36,320 nucleotides of DNA from an uncultured Victivallis sp. (GTDB taxonomy: Bacteria > Verrucomicrobiota > Lentisphaeria > Victivallales > Victivallaceae). Positions 7,296-15,373 of this stretch are shown piece by piece. Under the pieces are notes generated by a model. That model saw only the letters and a list, made by a program, of their open reading frames with translations. It was not told the DNA's origin and ran no database searches. Where the stretch lies: positions 1 to 36,320 of the forward strand of contig NZ_CALXSK010000043.1 in assembly GCF_944391105.1 (NCBI RefSeq), given 5' to 3'. The translations under genes were made by a program, and so were the position numbers. Numbering within the stretch: position 1 is the stretch's first letter; each line of letters begins with the position of its first letter.

Positions 7296-8450
7296 ATGGA
7301 TTACAGCAGAATCATGGCGCTTTTCGCTGCCGGCAGTCTCGTCTGCGGCGGCTTCACCGCATTTGCGGCCGATAACGCCAAACCCGCCGAAGTGAAACCC
7401 GCCGAAGTGAAGCCCCTCGAAGCGAAGCCGGAACCGGTGAAACCGGCGGAGGATCCATTCAACGTGATTCCGCCGGTTCTTGCGGAGATCGGCGGCCAGA
7501 AGATCACGAAGGACGAGGTCGTCGCGCAGTTGATCGGGAATCTTCCCGGCGGTCAGCTTCCGCCGGGAATCACGGGCGATTTCATCAAGCGGATGCTGCC
7601 GAATCTCGCAAAGGGCATCGTGCTTCAGAAGATTCTGGATCTCGAACTTGAGAAGGCCGGGATCAAGCCGAGTGCCGAGCTTGCCAAGGCGAAGCTGAAC
7701 GAGGAGATCAAGAAAATGGAGAAGATGCAGCTTGCCGCTCTGACCCAGCAGGCGCAGATGCAGGGCAAGACGCTGGAACAGTTTATTGATGAACTTTCGA
7801 AGAATCCGGATTTCCAGAAGCAGATTGCCGGTCAGAGCTATCTTGAGGACAAGGTTCTGAAGAACGTCAAGATCGACAAGACCATCGCGCCGGATGCCGC
7901 GCAGAAGTTTTACGATGCGAACAAGGATCAGTTCAAGCAGGAGGCCGACAAGCCCGATCAGATCCGCGCCTCCCACATCCTGATCCCCGTCGACGGGAAG
8001 GACGCCGCTGCGGACAAGAAGGCGAAGGAAAAGGCTGAGTCGCTCATCAAGATTCTGAAGGAGAAGCCGGCCGAGTTTGAGACGATCGCGAAGGACAACA
8101 GCTCCTGTCCGAGCAGTGCGAAGGGTGGCGACCTCGGCGTATTCTCGAAGGGGCAGATGGTTCCGGAGTTTGAAAAGGCGGCGCTTGCGCTGAAGGAGGG
8201 CGAGATCACCTCCGAGCCGGTCAAGACTCAGTTCGGCTACCACATCATCCGCCGCAACGCGCTCAAGACCGAGGCCGGCGTGATGCCGTTCGAAAAAGTC
8301 AGCGCCGACATCGTCAACTATCTCAAGATGCAGAAGGAGATGGAGGAGCAGCAGGCTCAGCAGAAGGCTTTGATGGAGTATTTCAACAAGCTCGAAAAAG
8401 AGTATAAAGTGAAATACAACGTCGAATTGCCGGCCGATATGGGCATGTAA
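7296..8450 (+). CDS. Parvulin-type peptidyl-prolyl cis-trans isomerase
   Basis: Foldase of the SurA/PrsA type that assists folding of exported proteins. The 384-residue protein has a cleavable signal peptide (residues 1-24, ending FTAFAA), a short proline/lysine-rich linker with the repeat KPAEV, KPAEV, KPLEA, an N-terminal SurA-like helical chaperone region (about 55-205), and one rotamase domain (about 220-335). The rotamase shows the parvulin signatures ASHILI, FETIAKDNSSCPSSAKGGDL, FSKGQMVPEFEKAA and TQFGYHIIRR. A charged, coiled-coil-like tail follows (MQKEMEEQQAQQKALMEYF). AAGGAG precedes the ATG. It has its own promoter and terminator, so it is monocistronic. The linker may let the catalytic part reach away from a membrane or wall. 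Whether it is free in the periplasm or attached cannot be seen; there is no lipobox. Confidence 0.92.
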   Translation: MDYSRIMALFAAGSLVCGGFTAFAADNAKPAEVKPAEVKPLEAKPEPVKPAEDPFNVIPPVLAEIGGQKITKDEVVAQLIGNLPGGQLPPGITGDFIKRMLPNLAKGIVLQKILDLELEKAGIKPSAELAKAKLNEEIKKMEKMQLAALTQQAQMQGKTLEQFIDELSKNPDFQKQIAGQSYLEDKVLKNVKIDKTIAPDAAQKFYDANKDQFKQEADKPDQIRASHILIPVDGKDAAADKKAKEKAESLIKILKEKPAEFETIAKDNSSCPSSAKGGDLGVFSKGQMVPEFEKAALALKEGEITSEPVKTQFGYHIIRRNALKTEAGVMPFEKVSADIVNYLKMQKEMEEQQAQQKALMEYFNKLEKEYKVKYNVELPADMGM

Positions 8451-8475
8451 TTCCGAAGAGCCGGATTCAAAAGAA

Positions 8476-8505
8476 ACGCACCGTTTGCCGCGGTGCGTTT
8501 TTTTT
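8476..8505 (+). terminator. Intrinsic terminator of the parvulin gene
   Basis: ACGCACCG (8476-8483) pairs perfectly with CGGTGCGT (8491-8498) around a 7-base loop, followed by eight T. Confidence 0.88.
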
Positions 8506-8524
8506 GTACCGGAACTCCCGGCAG

Positions 8525-8558
8525 AAAAACACCCCGCGAAGTGGAACTTTGCGGGGTG
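8525..8558 (-). terminator. Intrinsic terminator of the oxidoreductase operon
   Basis: Bases 8530-8541 pair with 8547-8558 in a 12-bp stem (one G-T pair). Read on the minus strand it is followed by TTTTT (8525-8529). It lies 22 bp after the stop codon at 8581. Confidence 0.85.
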
Positions 8559-8580
8559 AATTGCTGTTTCAGCAGGAAGC

Positions 8581-9717
8581 TCAGTCGTCGAGGAAGCCGT
8601 CGTCGAGACCGAGCGGCAGCGGCGCCGGGCGCTCGCAGGTGCTTTCGATCTCAACCGGGCGGCCGAGCTCGCTGGATTTGTCGAACGAACACATGATCTC
8701 AAGCACGTGATACGCGAGCTTGTTGTTCGCACGGTGCGGACGGCCGGACTTGATCGCGTTGACCATGTCGACCGCGCCGATGCTGCGGGAGTTGTCGGTG
8801 TAGCCGAACGGCATCGGCACATCCTGCCACTCCTCGAATCCCTTGCGGAAGACGCGAACCGGACCGCCGAACGTGTTCGGGTCCGGAACCTGCAGCGACC
8901 CCTCCGATCCGTAGATTTCGATCGGGCAGTGGCCGTGCTTCCAGACGTCGAAACTGCTGATCATCGTGATGAGCGCGCCGCACTGGAACTCGATCACGCC
9001 GGTCAGGTGGGTCGTGACGTTGATCGGATAGACCGGCGGCTGGGTCTCCGGACCGCCGACGCGCATGTCGTCGAACTTCTTCGTGAAGGCGGTTACGCGC
9101 TTCGCGGGGCCGAGCATGTTCACAAGCGTGGTCACGTAGTAGGGGCCGAGGTCGAGCATCGGGCCGGCGCCGTAGTCGAAGAAGAACGGAGCCTGGGGCC
9201 ACTTTTCAGGGCCGCGCCCCATCACGATTGCGGTTCCGGCCAGCGGCTTGCCGATCCAGCCGTCGTCGATGAGTTTGCGGGCGGTCTGCTGGCCGCCGCC
9301 GAGGAAGGTGTCCGGGGCGCAGCCGCAGCGCAGATTCTTCTCTTCCGCGAGCTTCAGAACTTTCTTCGCGTCCTCGAGATTCACACCGAACGGCTTTTCG
9401 GAATAGGCATGCTTGCCCGCGTTCAGGATTTCGAGATCCACGCGCGAATGCTGTTTCGGCGGGGTCAGATTCAGCACGACTTCGATTTCGGGATCCGAAA
9501 GCAGTTCGGCATTCGTCCCTTCCGGATTCGCGTCGTAGGCGCGGAACGTGTTCTCGTTGTAACCGAACTCCTTGAATTCATCCCGCTTCGCGGCCGCGCG
9601 GCCCGGCACGATGTCCGACCCCGCGACGATTTCGATGTTGTGAAAGCGCGAAGCCGCCTTCAGATAGGCGCCGGAAATCATTCCGCACCCGATGATGCCG
9701 AGTTTTGTTTTTTTCAT
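8581..9717 (-). CDS. Gfo/Idh/MocA family oxidoreductase
   Basis: NAD(P)-dependent dehydrogenase acting on a sugar, inositol or sugar acid. The 378-residue protein starts with a Rossmann fold (GIIGCGMISG, residues 7-16). It carries the family catalytic motif SEKPFGV (E107, K108, P109) and then the C-terminal beta-sheet domain with GAGPMLDLGPYY, which holds the substrate-binding and dimer surface. No signal peptide is present, although some relatives are exported by the Tat system. It is the second gene of an operon with the sugar isomerase/epimerase (gap 51 bp) and ends in a clear terminator. This pairing is common in catabolic routes for inositols and unusual sugars, where the isomerase interconverts the keto product. 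The substrate cannot be told from sequence. The divergent AraC gene at 10671 is the likely regulator. Confidence 0.92.
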   Translation of the reverse strand: MKKTKLGIIGCGMISGAYLKAASRFHNIEIVAGSDIVPGRAAAKRDEFKEFGYNENTFRAYDANPEGTNAELLSDPEIEVVLNLTPPKQHSRVDLEILNAGKHAYSEKPFGVNLEDAKKVLKLAEEKNLRCGCAPDTFLGGGQQTARKLIDDGWIGKPLAGTAIVMGRGPEKWPQAPFFFDYGAGPMLDLGPYYVTTLVNMLGPAKRVTAFTKKFDDMRVGGPETQPPVYPINVTTHLTGVIEFQCGALITMISSFDVWKHGHCPIEIYGSEGSLQVPDPNTFGGPVRVFRKGFEEWQDVPMPFGYTDNSRSIGAVDMVNAIKSGRPHRANNKLAYHVLEIMCSFDKSSELGRPVEIESTCERPAPLPLGLDDGFLDD

Positions 9718-9768
9718 GATTGTGTTGTTCTCCTTATGCTGAGTCTTTAAGTATGATGCGGACCGGGA

Positions 9769-10527
9769 TCAGCGATTGCCGACGCAGAGTCCGTTTTTCG
9801 TCATGTACAGATAGCTCTTCTTGATTCCGCGGTAGATGTCGATCACACAGTTGTCGAGTTCGACGATGACCCATTTGACGAGCTTCGGGTCGGCTTCCGC
9901 AAGGATCGCCGGAATCGGCAGCTTGCCGGAGCCGAGCGGAATTTGCGGGATGTCCGGGTCGAGAACGCCGTCCTTCATATGGATCAGAATCGTCCGATCG
10001 CGGTAGCGCTTCATCACCTCGACCGGGTCGACCTTGCCATGATTCGCGGACCAGTAGCAGTCCATTTCGAATTTCATCTTCGGGCAGAGTTCGGCGTAGA
10101 TGTCGTAGGCGATCCGCCCGTCGACCAGTTCGAACTCGAACGCATGGTTGTGCTGGAAGAGCGTGATCCCCTGTTTTTCGAGTTTTTCCTGCCAGTCGGA
10201 GGTCATCTCCGCCGTGCGCTTGATCGAATCCATGTCCTTGAATTCATTCGGGCCGAAGCCGCAGACGCAGGTGGAGAGCCCGAGTTCTCCGAGCGTGTCG
10301 ACGATCTCCGGAATCTGCTCCGCCGAGCGGCACCACGGACCGTGGGCCGAGCACACTTCCATGCCGAGGTCGTTCACGATCTTCTTGAACTCCCGCGGTT
10401 TCAGGTCGAAGAACCCGGCCGGTTCAACACCCTTGAAGCCGATGATGGAGACCAGCTTCAGAATGTCGACGAAATCTTTCGCACACTGATCCCGGAACGA
10501 GTAGAGCTGTACTGCCGCCTGAAACAT
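9769..10527 (-). CDS. Sugar phosphate isomerase/epimerase (TIM barrel)
   Basis: Metal-dependent isomerase or epimerase of the xylose-isomerase-like TIM-barrel family (PF01261), 252 residues. Visible metal and active-site segments are HNHAFEFE, FEMDCYWSANHGKVDP, LIHMKDGVLDP and WVIVELDN, in the order expected for the family. It is cytoplasmic. The ATG at 10527 is chosen because AAGGAG lies about 8 bases upstream and the start MFQAAVQLYSFRDQ matches the first barrel strand; the frame is open for 34 more codons upstream through the promoter. It is the first gene of the operon with the Gfo/Idh/MocA oxidoreductase, and the two probably act in sequence on the same sugar or cyclitol. Promoter at 10593-10621. 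Confidence 0.88.
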   Translation of the reverse strand: MFQAAVQLYSFRDQCAKDFVDILKLVSIIGFKGVEPAGFFDLKPREFKKIVNDLGMEVCSAHGPWCRSAEQIPEIVDTLGELGLSTCVCGFGPNEFKDMDSIKRTAEMTSDWQEKLEKQGITLFQHNHAFEFELVDGRIAYDIYAELCPKMKFEMDCYWSANHGKVDPVEVMKRYRDRTILIHMKDGVLDPDIPQIPLGSGKLPIPAILAEADPKLVKWVIVELDNCVIDIYRGIKKSYLYMTKNGLCVGNR

Positions 10528-10567
10528 TTTCCGACTCCTTTTTTTCCTGTTTTTTTGGGTTTGGGAA

Positions 10568-10630
10568 TTGTAAAAAATACAAATCTCAATATATTCTATA
10601 GCGTGAGAATGGATTTGGCAATTTACCAAA
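10568..10630. promoter_or_regulatory. Divergent overlapping promoters, isomerase operon / AraC
   Basis: Minus strand: TTGCCA (10616-10621), 17 bp, TAGAAT (10593-10598). Plus strand: TTGTAA (10568-10573), 18 bp, TATTCT (10592-10597). The two -10 boxes lie on top of each other. Two inverted repeats cover the two -35 boxes: TTGTA/TACAA at 10568-10582 and TTTGG/CCAAA at 10614-10630, both candidate binding sites for the AraC protein encoded at 10671. Confidence 0.6.
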
Positions 10631-10670
10631 CCTATTATTTTTTTACCGCTTATCGCAAGGTGGAGGAAAT

Positions 10671-11453
10671 ATGCAGGGAATCAACCGGCCGCTTGAACTG
10701 CAGGGCGTGAGCATTTTTCTCGCACCTGCGAACCGGCCGATTCGTCCGGCTGAAATTGTCCCGGGCACCGAGATCGTGGAAGTGATGATCGGCGGATGCG
10801 TTTACTTTGAACAGGACGGGGAACTGCGGGAGTTTGAGCGCGGGACGATTTTCTGGCACATCGCGGGGGAATACACGATCTTCCGGACGCCTGCGGACGA
10901 TCCGTACCGCTGCCTCGCGATCCGTTTCCGCGTGCCGGAGGACCGCCGCTCGGTTCCGCGCGTGACCGGCTGGAGCAATGAGGCCGAACTGGACGGTTTC
11001 GTGGATGAGGTTGTAAGTCGTTTTCACGACGAAACCATAGACCGCACCTACCTTTGCGAGTATGTCCACCGGCGGCTGTTCTGGGAGAGTTATATCTACA
11101 ACCGGCGCAGTGTCGCAGCTGCGTATCCCAAGCCGCTGGCCAAGGCGCTTGCCGTGCTCAAGGACGCCTCCGCCTTGACCTTTTCCGTGCGGGATCTCGC
11201 GCAGCGTTCCGGCGTGAGCGAGCCGTATCTTTACGCGCTCTTTCACAAGCACCTCGGGGCGAGTCCCCATCAGTATCTGCTCAATTACCGGCTCCGCCTT
11301 GCGCGCATCCGTCTGGCGGGAGGAGATGACAACATCAAAACCATCTCCGAGGAGTGCGGTTTTGAAAATCTTGAAAGTTTCTACCGGGCATTCCGGCGCA
11401 CTTCCGGAATGCCGCCCGGAGAGTATCGACGCCGCCAGCAGCCGAACGGCTGA
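10671..11453 (+). CDS. AraC family transcriptional regulator
   Basis: Transcription activator of 260 residues, probably sensing a sugar and controlling the divergent isomerase-oxidoreductase operon. The N-terminal part (about 1-110) is a cupin-like ligand domain (GCVYFEQDGELREFERGTIFW). The C-terminal 100 residues are the AraC DNA-binding domain: LTFSVRDLAQRSGVSEPYLY with FHKHLGASPHQYLLNYRL, then a second helix-turn-helix in IKTISEECGFENLESFYRAF ending RTSGMPPGEYRRR, which fits the family signature. GGAGG lies 5 bases before the ATG. It is convergent with the DUF1015 gene. The overlapping promoter layout suggests that binding near one -35 box could switch transcription from its own gene to the operon. 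Confidence 0.9.
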   Translation: MQGINRPLELQGVSIFLAPANRPIRPAEIVPGTEIVEVMIGGCVYFEQDGELREFERGTIFWHIAGEYTIFRTPADDPYRCLAIRFRVPEDRRSVPRVTGWSNEAELDGFVDEVVSRFHDETIDRTYLCEYVHRRLFWESYIYNRRSVAAAYPKPLAKALAVLKDASALTFSVRDLAQRSGVSEPYLYALFHKHLGASPHQYLLNYRLRLARIRLAGGDDNIKTISEECGFENLESFYRAFRRTSGMPPGEYRRRQQPNG

Positions 11454-11466
11454 GCCGGGCGGCGTC
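11428..11466. terminator. Strong hairpin between convergent genes
   Basis: GACGCCGCC (11428-11436) pairs perfectly with GGCGGCGTC (11458-11466), and the loop holds a smaller AGCCG/CGGCT stem. It starts within the last codons of the AraC gene. No T-run follows on either strand, so intrinsic termination is uncertain, but it sits between two convergent stop codons. Confidence 0.4.
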
Positions 11467-11489
11467 CCGGAACGGATGGATCGATCCCG

Positions 11490-12722
11490 TCAGAAGTTGT
11501 GCGAGACGAGGCCGTCGCGCAGCTTCGGTTCGAACCAGGTCGATTTCGGCGGCATGATCTCCCCCGCGTCGGCGATGGCCATGAGCTGATCGACTGTGGT
11601 CGCGTGCATCGAGAACGCGATCGCATACTGTTTTGAGTCGACGAGTTTCACAAGCTCCTTCGTGCCGCGGATTCCGCCGATGAAATCGATCTCTTTGCTC
11701 GTGCGCGGATCCGCGATTCCAAGCAGCGGGGCAAGGACGTTGTCCTGAAGAATGCTCACATCGAGCTGCTCGATGACGTTCAGCTTTGACGTGTCGAATT
11801 TCGGCCTGGCAAGATACCACATGTGCGCAAGATAGAACTTGAATTCGCCCGGCTTTTCAACCTCTCCGTCCGCAGCGGGGAGCACCTCGAACTTCTCTCC
11901 GAGCAGAGCCAGAAATTCCGCAGGCGTGTGTCCGTTCAGCGTCCGCACCACGCGGTTGTACGGCAGGATCTTGAGCTGATCGGCCGGAAAGGCGACCGTC
12001 AGAAAATAGTTGTAATCCTCTTTGCCGGTGTGGTTCGGATTCTTCGGCGCGCACTCCGCCGCGGTGCGCGCGGCAGCGGCGCTGCGATGGTGGCCGTCGG
12101 CGATGTAGAAGACCGGCACTTCCTTGCGGAAGAGATCGGAAAGTTTTTCGCTGGTCGCTTCGTCGATGCGCCAGAGCGTGTGGCGAATCCCGTCCGGCGC
12201 AGTGAAGTTGAAGAGCGGCTCCTTTTTGAGCTCCTGCTCGATCACTTCGTCGATGTCGGCTTTGCCGCGGTAGGTGAAGAAGGCCGGGCCGGTATGACTG
12301 CGCAGCTCCATGACATGACGCGTGCGGTCGTCCTCCTTGTCCTGGCGGGTTTTCTCATGTTTCTTGATGATGCCGGCCCGGTATTCGGCGGCGGAAGCCG
12401 CTCCGATCACGCCGGTCTGGATCTGGTCGCCCATCTGCAGCTGATAGAGGTAGAGGTGTTTCCCCTCGTCGACGGTGAGAGGAACTTCGCGGCAGAGCCG
12501 CCGGAATGCCTCGCCCGCCTGGCGATAGACCCTCTCGTCGTGCAGATCGATGCCGTGTTCCAGATCGATTTCGGGACGCGACACGTGCAGAAAGCTGAAC
12601 GGATTGTCTTTCGCAAGTTCAGCGGCTTCGCGCGTGTTCACCACGTCATAGGGGACGGCGGCCACCTGCGCAGCGCGTTCCCGGGAGGGCAGCAGTCCGT
12701 GGAAAGGAAGAAGTTCGGCCAT
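11490..12722 (-). CDS. DUF1015 family protein
   Basis: A 410-residue cytoplasmic protein of the widespread DUF1015 family, whose biochemical role is not established. Family features are clear: the N-terminal PFHGLLPSRERAAQVAAVPYD start, the NPFSFLHVSRPEID segment, and the highly conserved FYIADGHHRSAAAARTA motif. The GHHR block is also seen in ParB-like nuclease/nucleotide-binding folds, so a nucleotide-related activity has been suggested for the family. The ATG at 12722 follows AAGGAG; the frame extends 24 codons further with no support. It is the third gene of an operon with the MetF-like protein (gap 40 bp) and the flippase-like protein. The stop is 36 bp from the convergent AraC gene. Confidence 0.85.
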   Translation of the reverse strand: MAELLPFHGLLPSRERAAQVAAVPYDVVNTREAAELAKDNPFSFLHVSRPEIDLEHGIDLHDERVYRQAGEAFRRLCREVPLTVDEGKHLYLYQLQMGDQIQTGVIGAASAAEYRAGIIKKHEKTRQDKEDDRTRHVMELRSHTGPAFFTYRGKADIDEVIEQELKKEPLFNFTAPDGIRHTLWRIDEATSEKLSDLFRKEVPVFYIADGHHRSAAAARTAAECAPKNPNHTGKEDYNYFLTVAFPADQLKILPYNRVVRTLNGHTPAEFLALLGEKFEVLPAADGEVEKPGEFKFYLAHMWYLARPKFDTSKLNVIEQLDVSILQDNVLAPLLGIADPRTSKEIDFIGGIRGTKELVKLVDSKQYAIAFSMHATTVDQLMAIADAGEIMPPKSTWFEPKLRDGLVSHNF

Positions 12723-12762
12723 ATTCTGATATCTCCTTGTGTATGAATGGATGGATGAACGA

Positions 12763-14196
12763 TCACTGGAAGGTTTCGTCCCTTCCTGAGTCAAGAATCC
12801 TGTCTTCGAGCGTCTGCATCGATTCGTTCCAGTACGAGAGCCTGAGAACTTTGCTGTGAATACATTCGCCCGGGGCGATTTCGCACTCTCCGGTCGGTTT
12901 CACTCCGCCGCACGGTCCATTCGGCAGCCGTTTCGGGCAACTCTCCGGGCAGACGAATTCCGTCTGCGGCAGCCGGCAGTTGTGACAGCCGCGGCAGGAG
13001 GCGAAGAGCCGCTTGAGCAGTCTGCGCGAATCCGCGCGCTGCTCGTCCGCGTGTTCGAAGAGAAAACGGCGCAGCCGGAACGACAATTTTTCTCCGGGCG
13101 AAATCTTCGGCTCTCCAAAATCGCGCACTGCAGGGTGTTCCTCCTCGGGATAGGCGCGTCGCAGCGTGTGGTCGTAGAGATAGAAACTGCTCGTGAACGG
13201 AGACATTTCCGCGCGTGCCAGGTAGGAATTGTACTCTTCAAGCCAGCTGTCGAAATTGTCGAACTCCTTGAGTGCGTTTGCAATGCGTTCGGCGGCGATC
13301 TTGGCGCGGCTCGGAGTTTCGGCCCCGGCGAGCTGAATCCCGCTGAAGCCGAGCAGCCGGCAGCCGGCAGCCTGGAGCTCAATCCGCCGGAACTGGGCGG
13401 CTTCGAACTGGTTCTGCGAATAGCGCAGCTCCTTTTCGAGAATTTTCTGAAAATCGCGCGAGATGTAGATCCCCGGATATTCGCCGGCAAGGATTTTTTC
13501 AACCAGATTCGGGGTGAGCAGAACGAGCCGCGCGATCATCGGATCGTAGAGGTTTCTCCCGGAAAAATACCAGCGCAGCGACTGAAGTTTGAGCATATCC
13601 CATCCCGCCTGCGCGACGACGAACGACGCTCCTGCGTTCAGCTTTTTCACAAGTTTGAAATACTGCCCCATCATCGTATAGGGGGTGTAGACGTAGGGGT
13701 TCACCGTTCCTCCGAGGAAGAACGGCTGCGGCCGCGCCGAAAGTCCGCGGAGAATTTCCACGCTTTCCGTGAATACGCGTTTGCGGCACTCGCGCAGCGT
13801 GTCCCCCGGGATGCAGTTGCCGCTCACCGGCACGATGTTGAAGTTGCGGCTCTTTGCGGCCGCGTCGGCGAGCTGTTCGAGCTCTTCGGCCGTGGTGTTG
13901 CGTCCGGAGAGGTAGATGACGTGGCGGTCGCGGTTCTCCTCTCGCAGCGCATTCGCATATTCGACCGCCCGCCAGGCGTCAAGATTGAGATAGCGGTCGG
14001 TGATTGCCAGCGCGGCGTTCACCCCCGGAACCGACAGCACCGCCGATTCCAGCGCGGCTAGCCGTTCCCCCGCTGCGATCGGATCGTTCGACAGACTCGG
14101 AGAAGAACTCTCCACCAGAAGTACGAACTCCCCGTTGCTGAGCGCATTCCGGAAACGGTTCACTGGAGGGGTCGACTGTTTTTCAGGTTCACTCAT
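12763..14196 (-). CDS. MetF-like protein with Cys-rich C-terminal domain
   Basis: Related to methylenetetrahydrofolate reductase. The first 330 residues follow the MetF TIM-barrel order: VESSSPSLSND, ALAITDRYLN, HVIYLSGRNTTAEEL, FNIVPVSGNCIPGD, FFLGGTVNPY, LNAGASFVVAQAGWD and YPGIYISRDF. The C-terminal region from residue 401 has eight cysteines (401, 404, 407, 416, 420, 429, 438, 445) including CRGCHNC, CPESCPKRLPNGPCGG, the signature of the MTHFR_C domain (PF12225), which in acetogens accompanies MetF and probably holds a metal or Fe-S cluster. The usual TQ of the barrel is AQ and the folate/FAD residues look diverged, so reductase activity is not assured. The start overlaps the upstream stop by 8 bases (ATGAGTGA), implying coupled translation. 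The 40-bp gap to DUF1015 suggests one operon. Confidence 0.82.
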   Translation of the reverse strand: MSEPEKQSTPPVNRFRNALSNGEFVLLVESSSPSLSNDPIAAGERLAALESAVLSVPGVNAALAITDRYLNLDAWRAVEYANALREENRDRHVIYLSGRNTTAEELEQLADAAAKSRNFNIVPVSGNCIPGDTLRECRKRVFTESVEILRGLSARPQPFFLGGTVNPYVYTPYTMMGQYFKLVKKLNAGASFVVAQAGWDMLKLQSLRWYFSGRNLYDPMIARLVLLTPNLVEKILAGEYPGIYISRDFQKILEKELRYSQNQFEAAQFRRIELQAAGCRLLGFSGIQLAGAETPSRAKIAAERIANALKEFDNFDSWLEEYNSYLARAEMSPFTSSFYLYDHTLRRAYPEEEHPAVRDFGEPKISPGEKLSFRLRRFLFEHADEQRADSRRLLKRLFASCRGCHNCRLPQTEFVCPESCPKRLPNGPCGGVKPTGECEIAPGECIHSKVLRLSYWNESMQTLEDRILDSGRDETFQ

Positions 14197-15247
14197 GGGT
14201 AGACTCCAGTTCTTTTTTCAGGGTCTCTTCCGTCTGCCTCCGCCCCGGATCAAACAGGAAGAATACGCCGCCGAGGAGGTTGAAGAAGAGAACCGTCGCC
14301 GTGTAAAGCAGCTGCCCGGTCTTGGCGTCGCCCACGGCGATGCTTCCGGCGGCCAGAATCGTGATGATCACCAGATCGCGTCCCCCGATTCCCCCGGGAC
14401 AGAGCGGGATGAGTCCCGCGATGTTTCCGATCGTCACGGCGGTGATGAGCGTGAGCGCCGGAACCGTGATCTCAAGCCCTCCCATGATGCAGGCGAATGC
14501 CGCAACAGTCATCAGGTGGACGAAGAGGATGCTCACGATCACAAGGAGTGTCAGTTCCTTCCACTGTTTCGCATAGATGTCGGTCGCGGCGGTCATGCGC
14601 GAGACCATGCCGTGCGTGATGCGATCCCCCCAGTGCATCAGATCCCCGAAGAGCGGGAGTTTTTCGATTCTGCGATGGAAAAAGATTACGCACGATGCTC
14701 CGAGACCCGCAAGACAGAGGCCCGCAAGCGCGAAAATTCCGACCCTTCGCATGCCGTCGGTCAGCGGAAGCTGCGGAAGCTCCACCTTCATGAGCAGCGG
14801 CGCGGCCGGAATGAGCAGTCCGAGCGCCAGCACGAAGAGCGCAATCATTCCGATGATCCGGTCCATGAGGATCGTGAATGCTCCTTCCACCTTGCTGCCC
14901 GCCTTCGACCGTTTGGACAGCACGCCCATTTTGACCACGTCTCCGCCGATCGCTCCGCCGGGAATCACGAGCGAAAAGAAGTTTCCCTGCATGGTCAGCG
15001 AGACCGCTTCGAAGCCAGAGAGCCGTACTCCGAGCATCCGGGTCAGCCGATGCCAGCGCCAGGCGCAGACGAGAATGTGTCCGAGATAGATCCCGCATGC
15101 CGGAATGAGCCACCAGTAGTTGAATGTGCGGAAACTTGCCGCAATTTCCTCCGGATTGCGCAGCACGAGATAGGCCACAATGCCTCCCGCAATCGCGAGT
15201 TTGGCAAAGAACCAGAGAAACTTTTTCAGCTTTGCAAACGAACTCAT
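14189..15247 (-). CDS. Flippase-like / LPG synthase TM-domain protein (UPF0104)
   Basis: Integral inner-membrane protein of 352 residues with about eight transmembrane segments, of the lysylphosphatidylglycerol synthase transmembrane-region family (PF03706), often called flippase-like. Typical family blocks are present: an ACGIYLGHILVCAWRWHRL helix end, NFFSLVIPGGAIGGDVVKMG, FTILMDRIIGMIALF and GLIPLCPGGIGGRDL. Relatives move or modify lipid-linked molecules, but the substrate here is unknown. The ATG at 15247 is preferred over 15268 because AAGG lies 9 bases upstream. It is the first gene of the operon with the MetF-like and DUF1015 genes; its stop overlaps the MetF-like start. The link between a membrane lipid protein and one-carbon-type enzymes is unexplained. 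Confidence 0.85.
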   Translation of the reverse strand: MSSFAKLKKFLWFFAKLAIAGGIVAYLVLRNPEEIAASFRTFNYWWLIPACGIYLGHILVCAWRWHRLTRMLGVRLSGFEAVSLTMQGNFFSLVIPGGAIGGDVVKMGVLSKRSKAGSKVEGAFTILMDRIIGMIALFVLALGLLIPAAPLLMKVELPQLPLTDGMRRVGIFALAGLCLAGLGASCVIFFHRRIEKLPLFGDLMHWGDRITHGMVSRMTAATDIYAKQWKELTLLVIVSILFVHLMTVAAFACIMGGLEITVPALTLITAVTIGNIAGLIPLCPGGIGGRDLVIITILAAGSIAVGDAKTGQLLYTATVLFFNLLGGVFFLFDPGRRQTEETLKKELESTHE

Positions 15248-15276
15248 TTGAAAAAAACCTTGTTGCATTGTCTATT

Positions 15277-15305
15277 AAAATAGCATGAAAACCGCTTTTC
15301 GGCAA
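15277..15305 (-). promoter_or_regulatory. Promoter of the flippase-MetF-DUF1015 operon
   Basis: On the minus strand TTGCCG (15300-15305) and TATTTT (15277-15282) are 17 bp apart, 29 bp before the start codon at 15247. Confidence 0.5.
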
Positions 15306-15373
15306 TTGTCGAGGGGGGCTATTTTTTCGGTTTTTTCGCGGCGGCGCCGCTCTTGAAATCAGGAGGAGATGTC

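Noticed and set aside
7375..7450. Short DNA repeat in the parvulin gene
   Set aside because: It encodes the KPAEV linker repeat of the protein; it is a coding repeat, not a mobile or CRISPR-type one.
15248..15373. A folate or SAM riboswitch before the flippase-MetF operon
   Set aside because: The leader from the predicted promoter is only about 20-30 bases, too short for a riboswitch, and no conserved core is visible.
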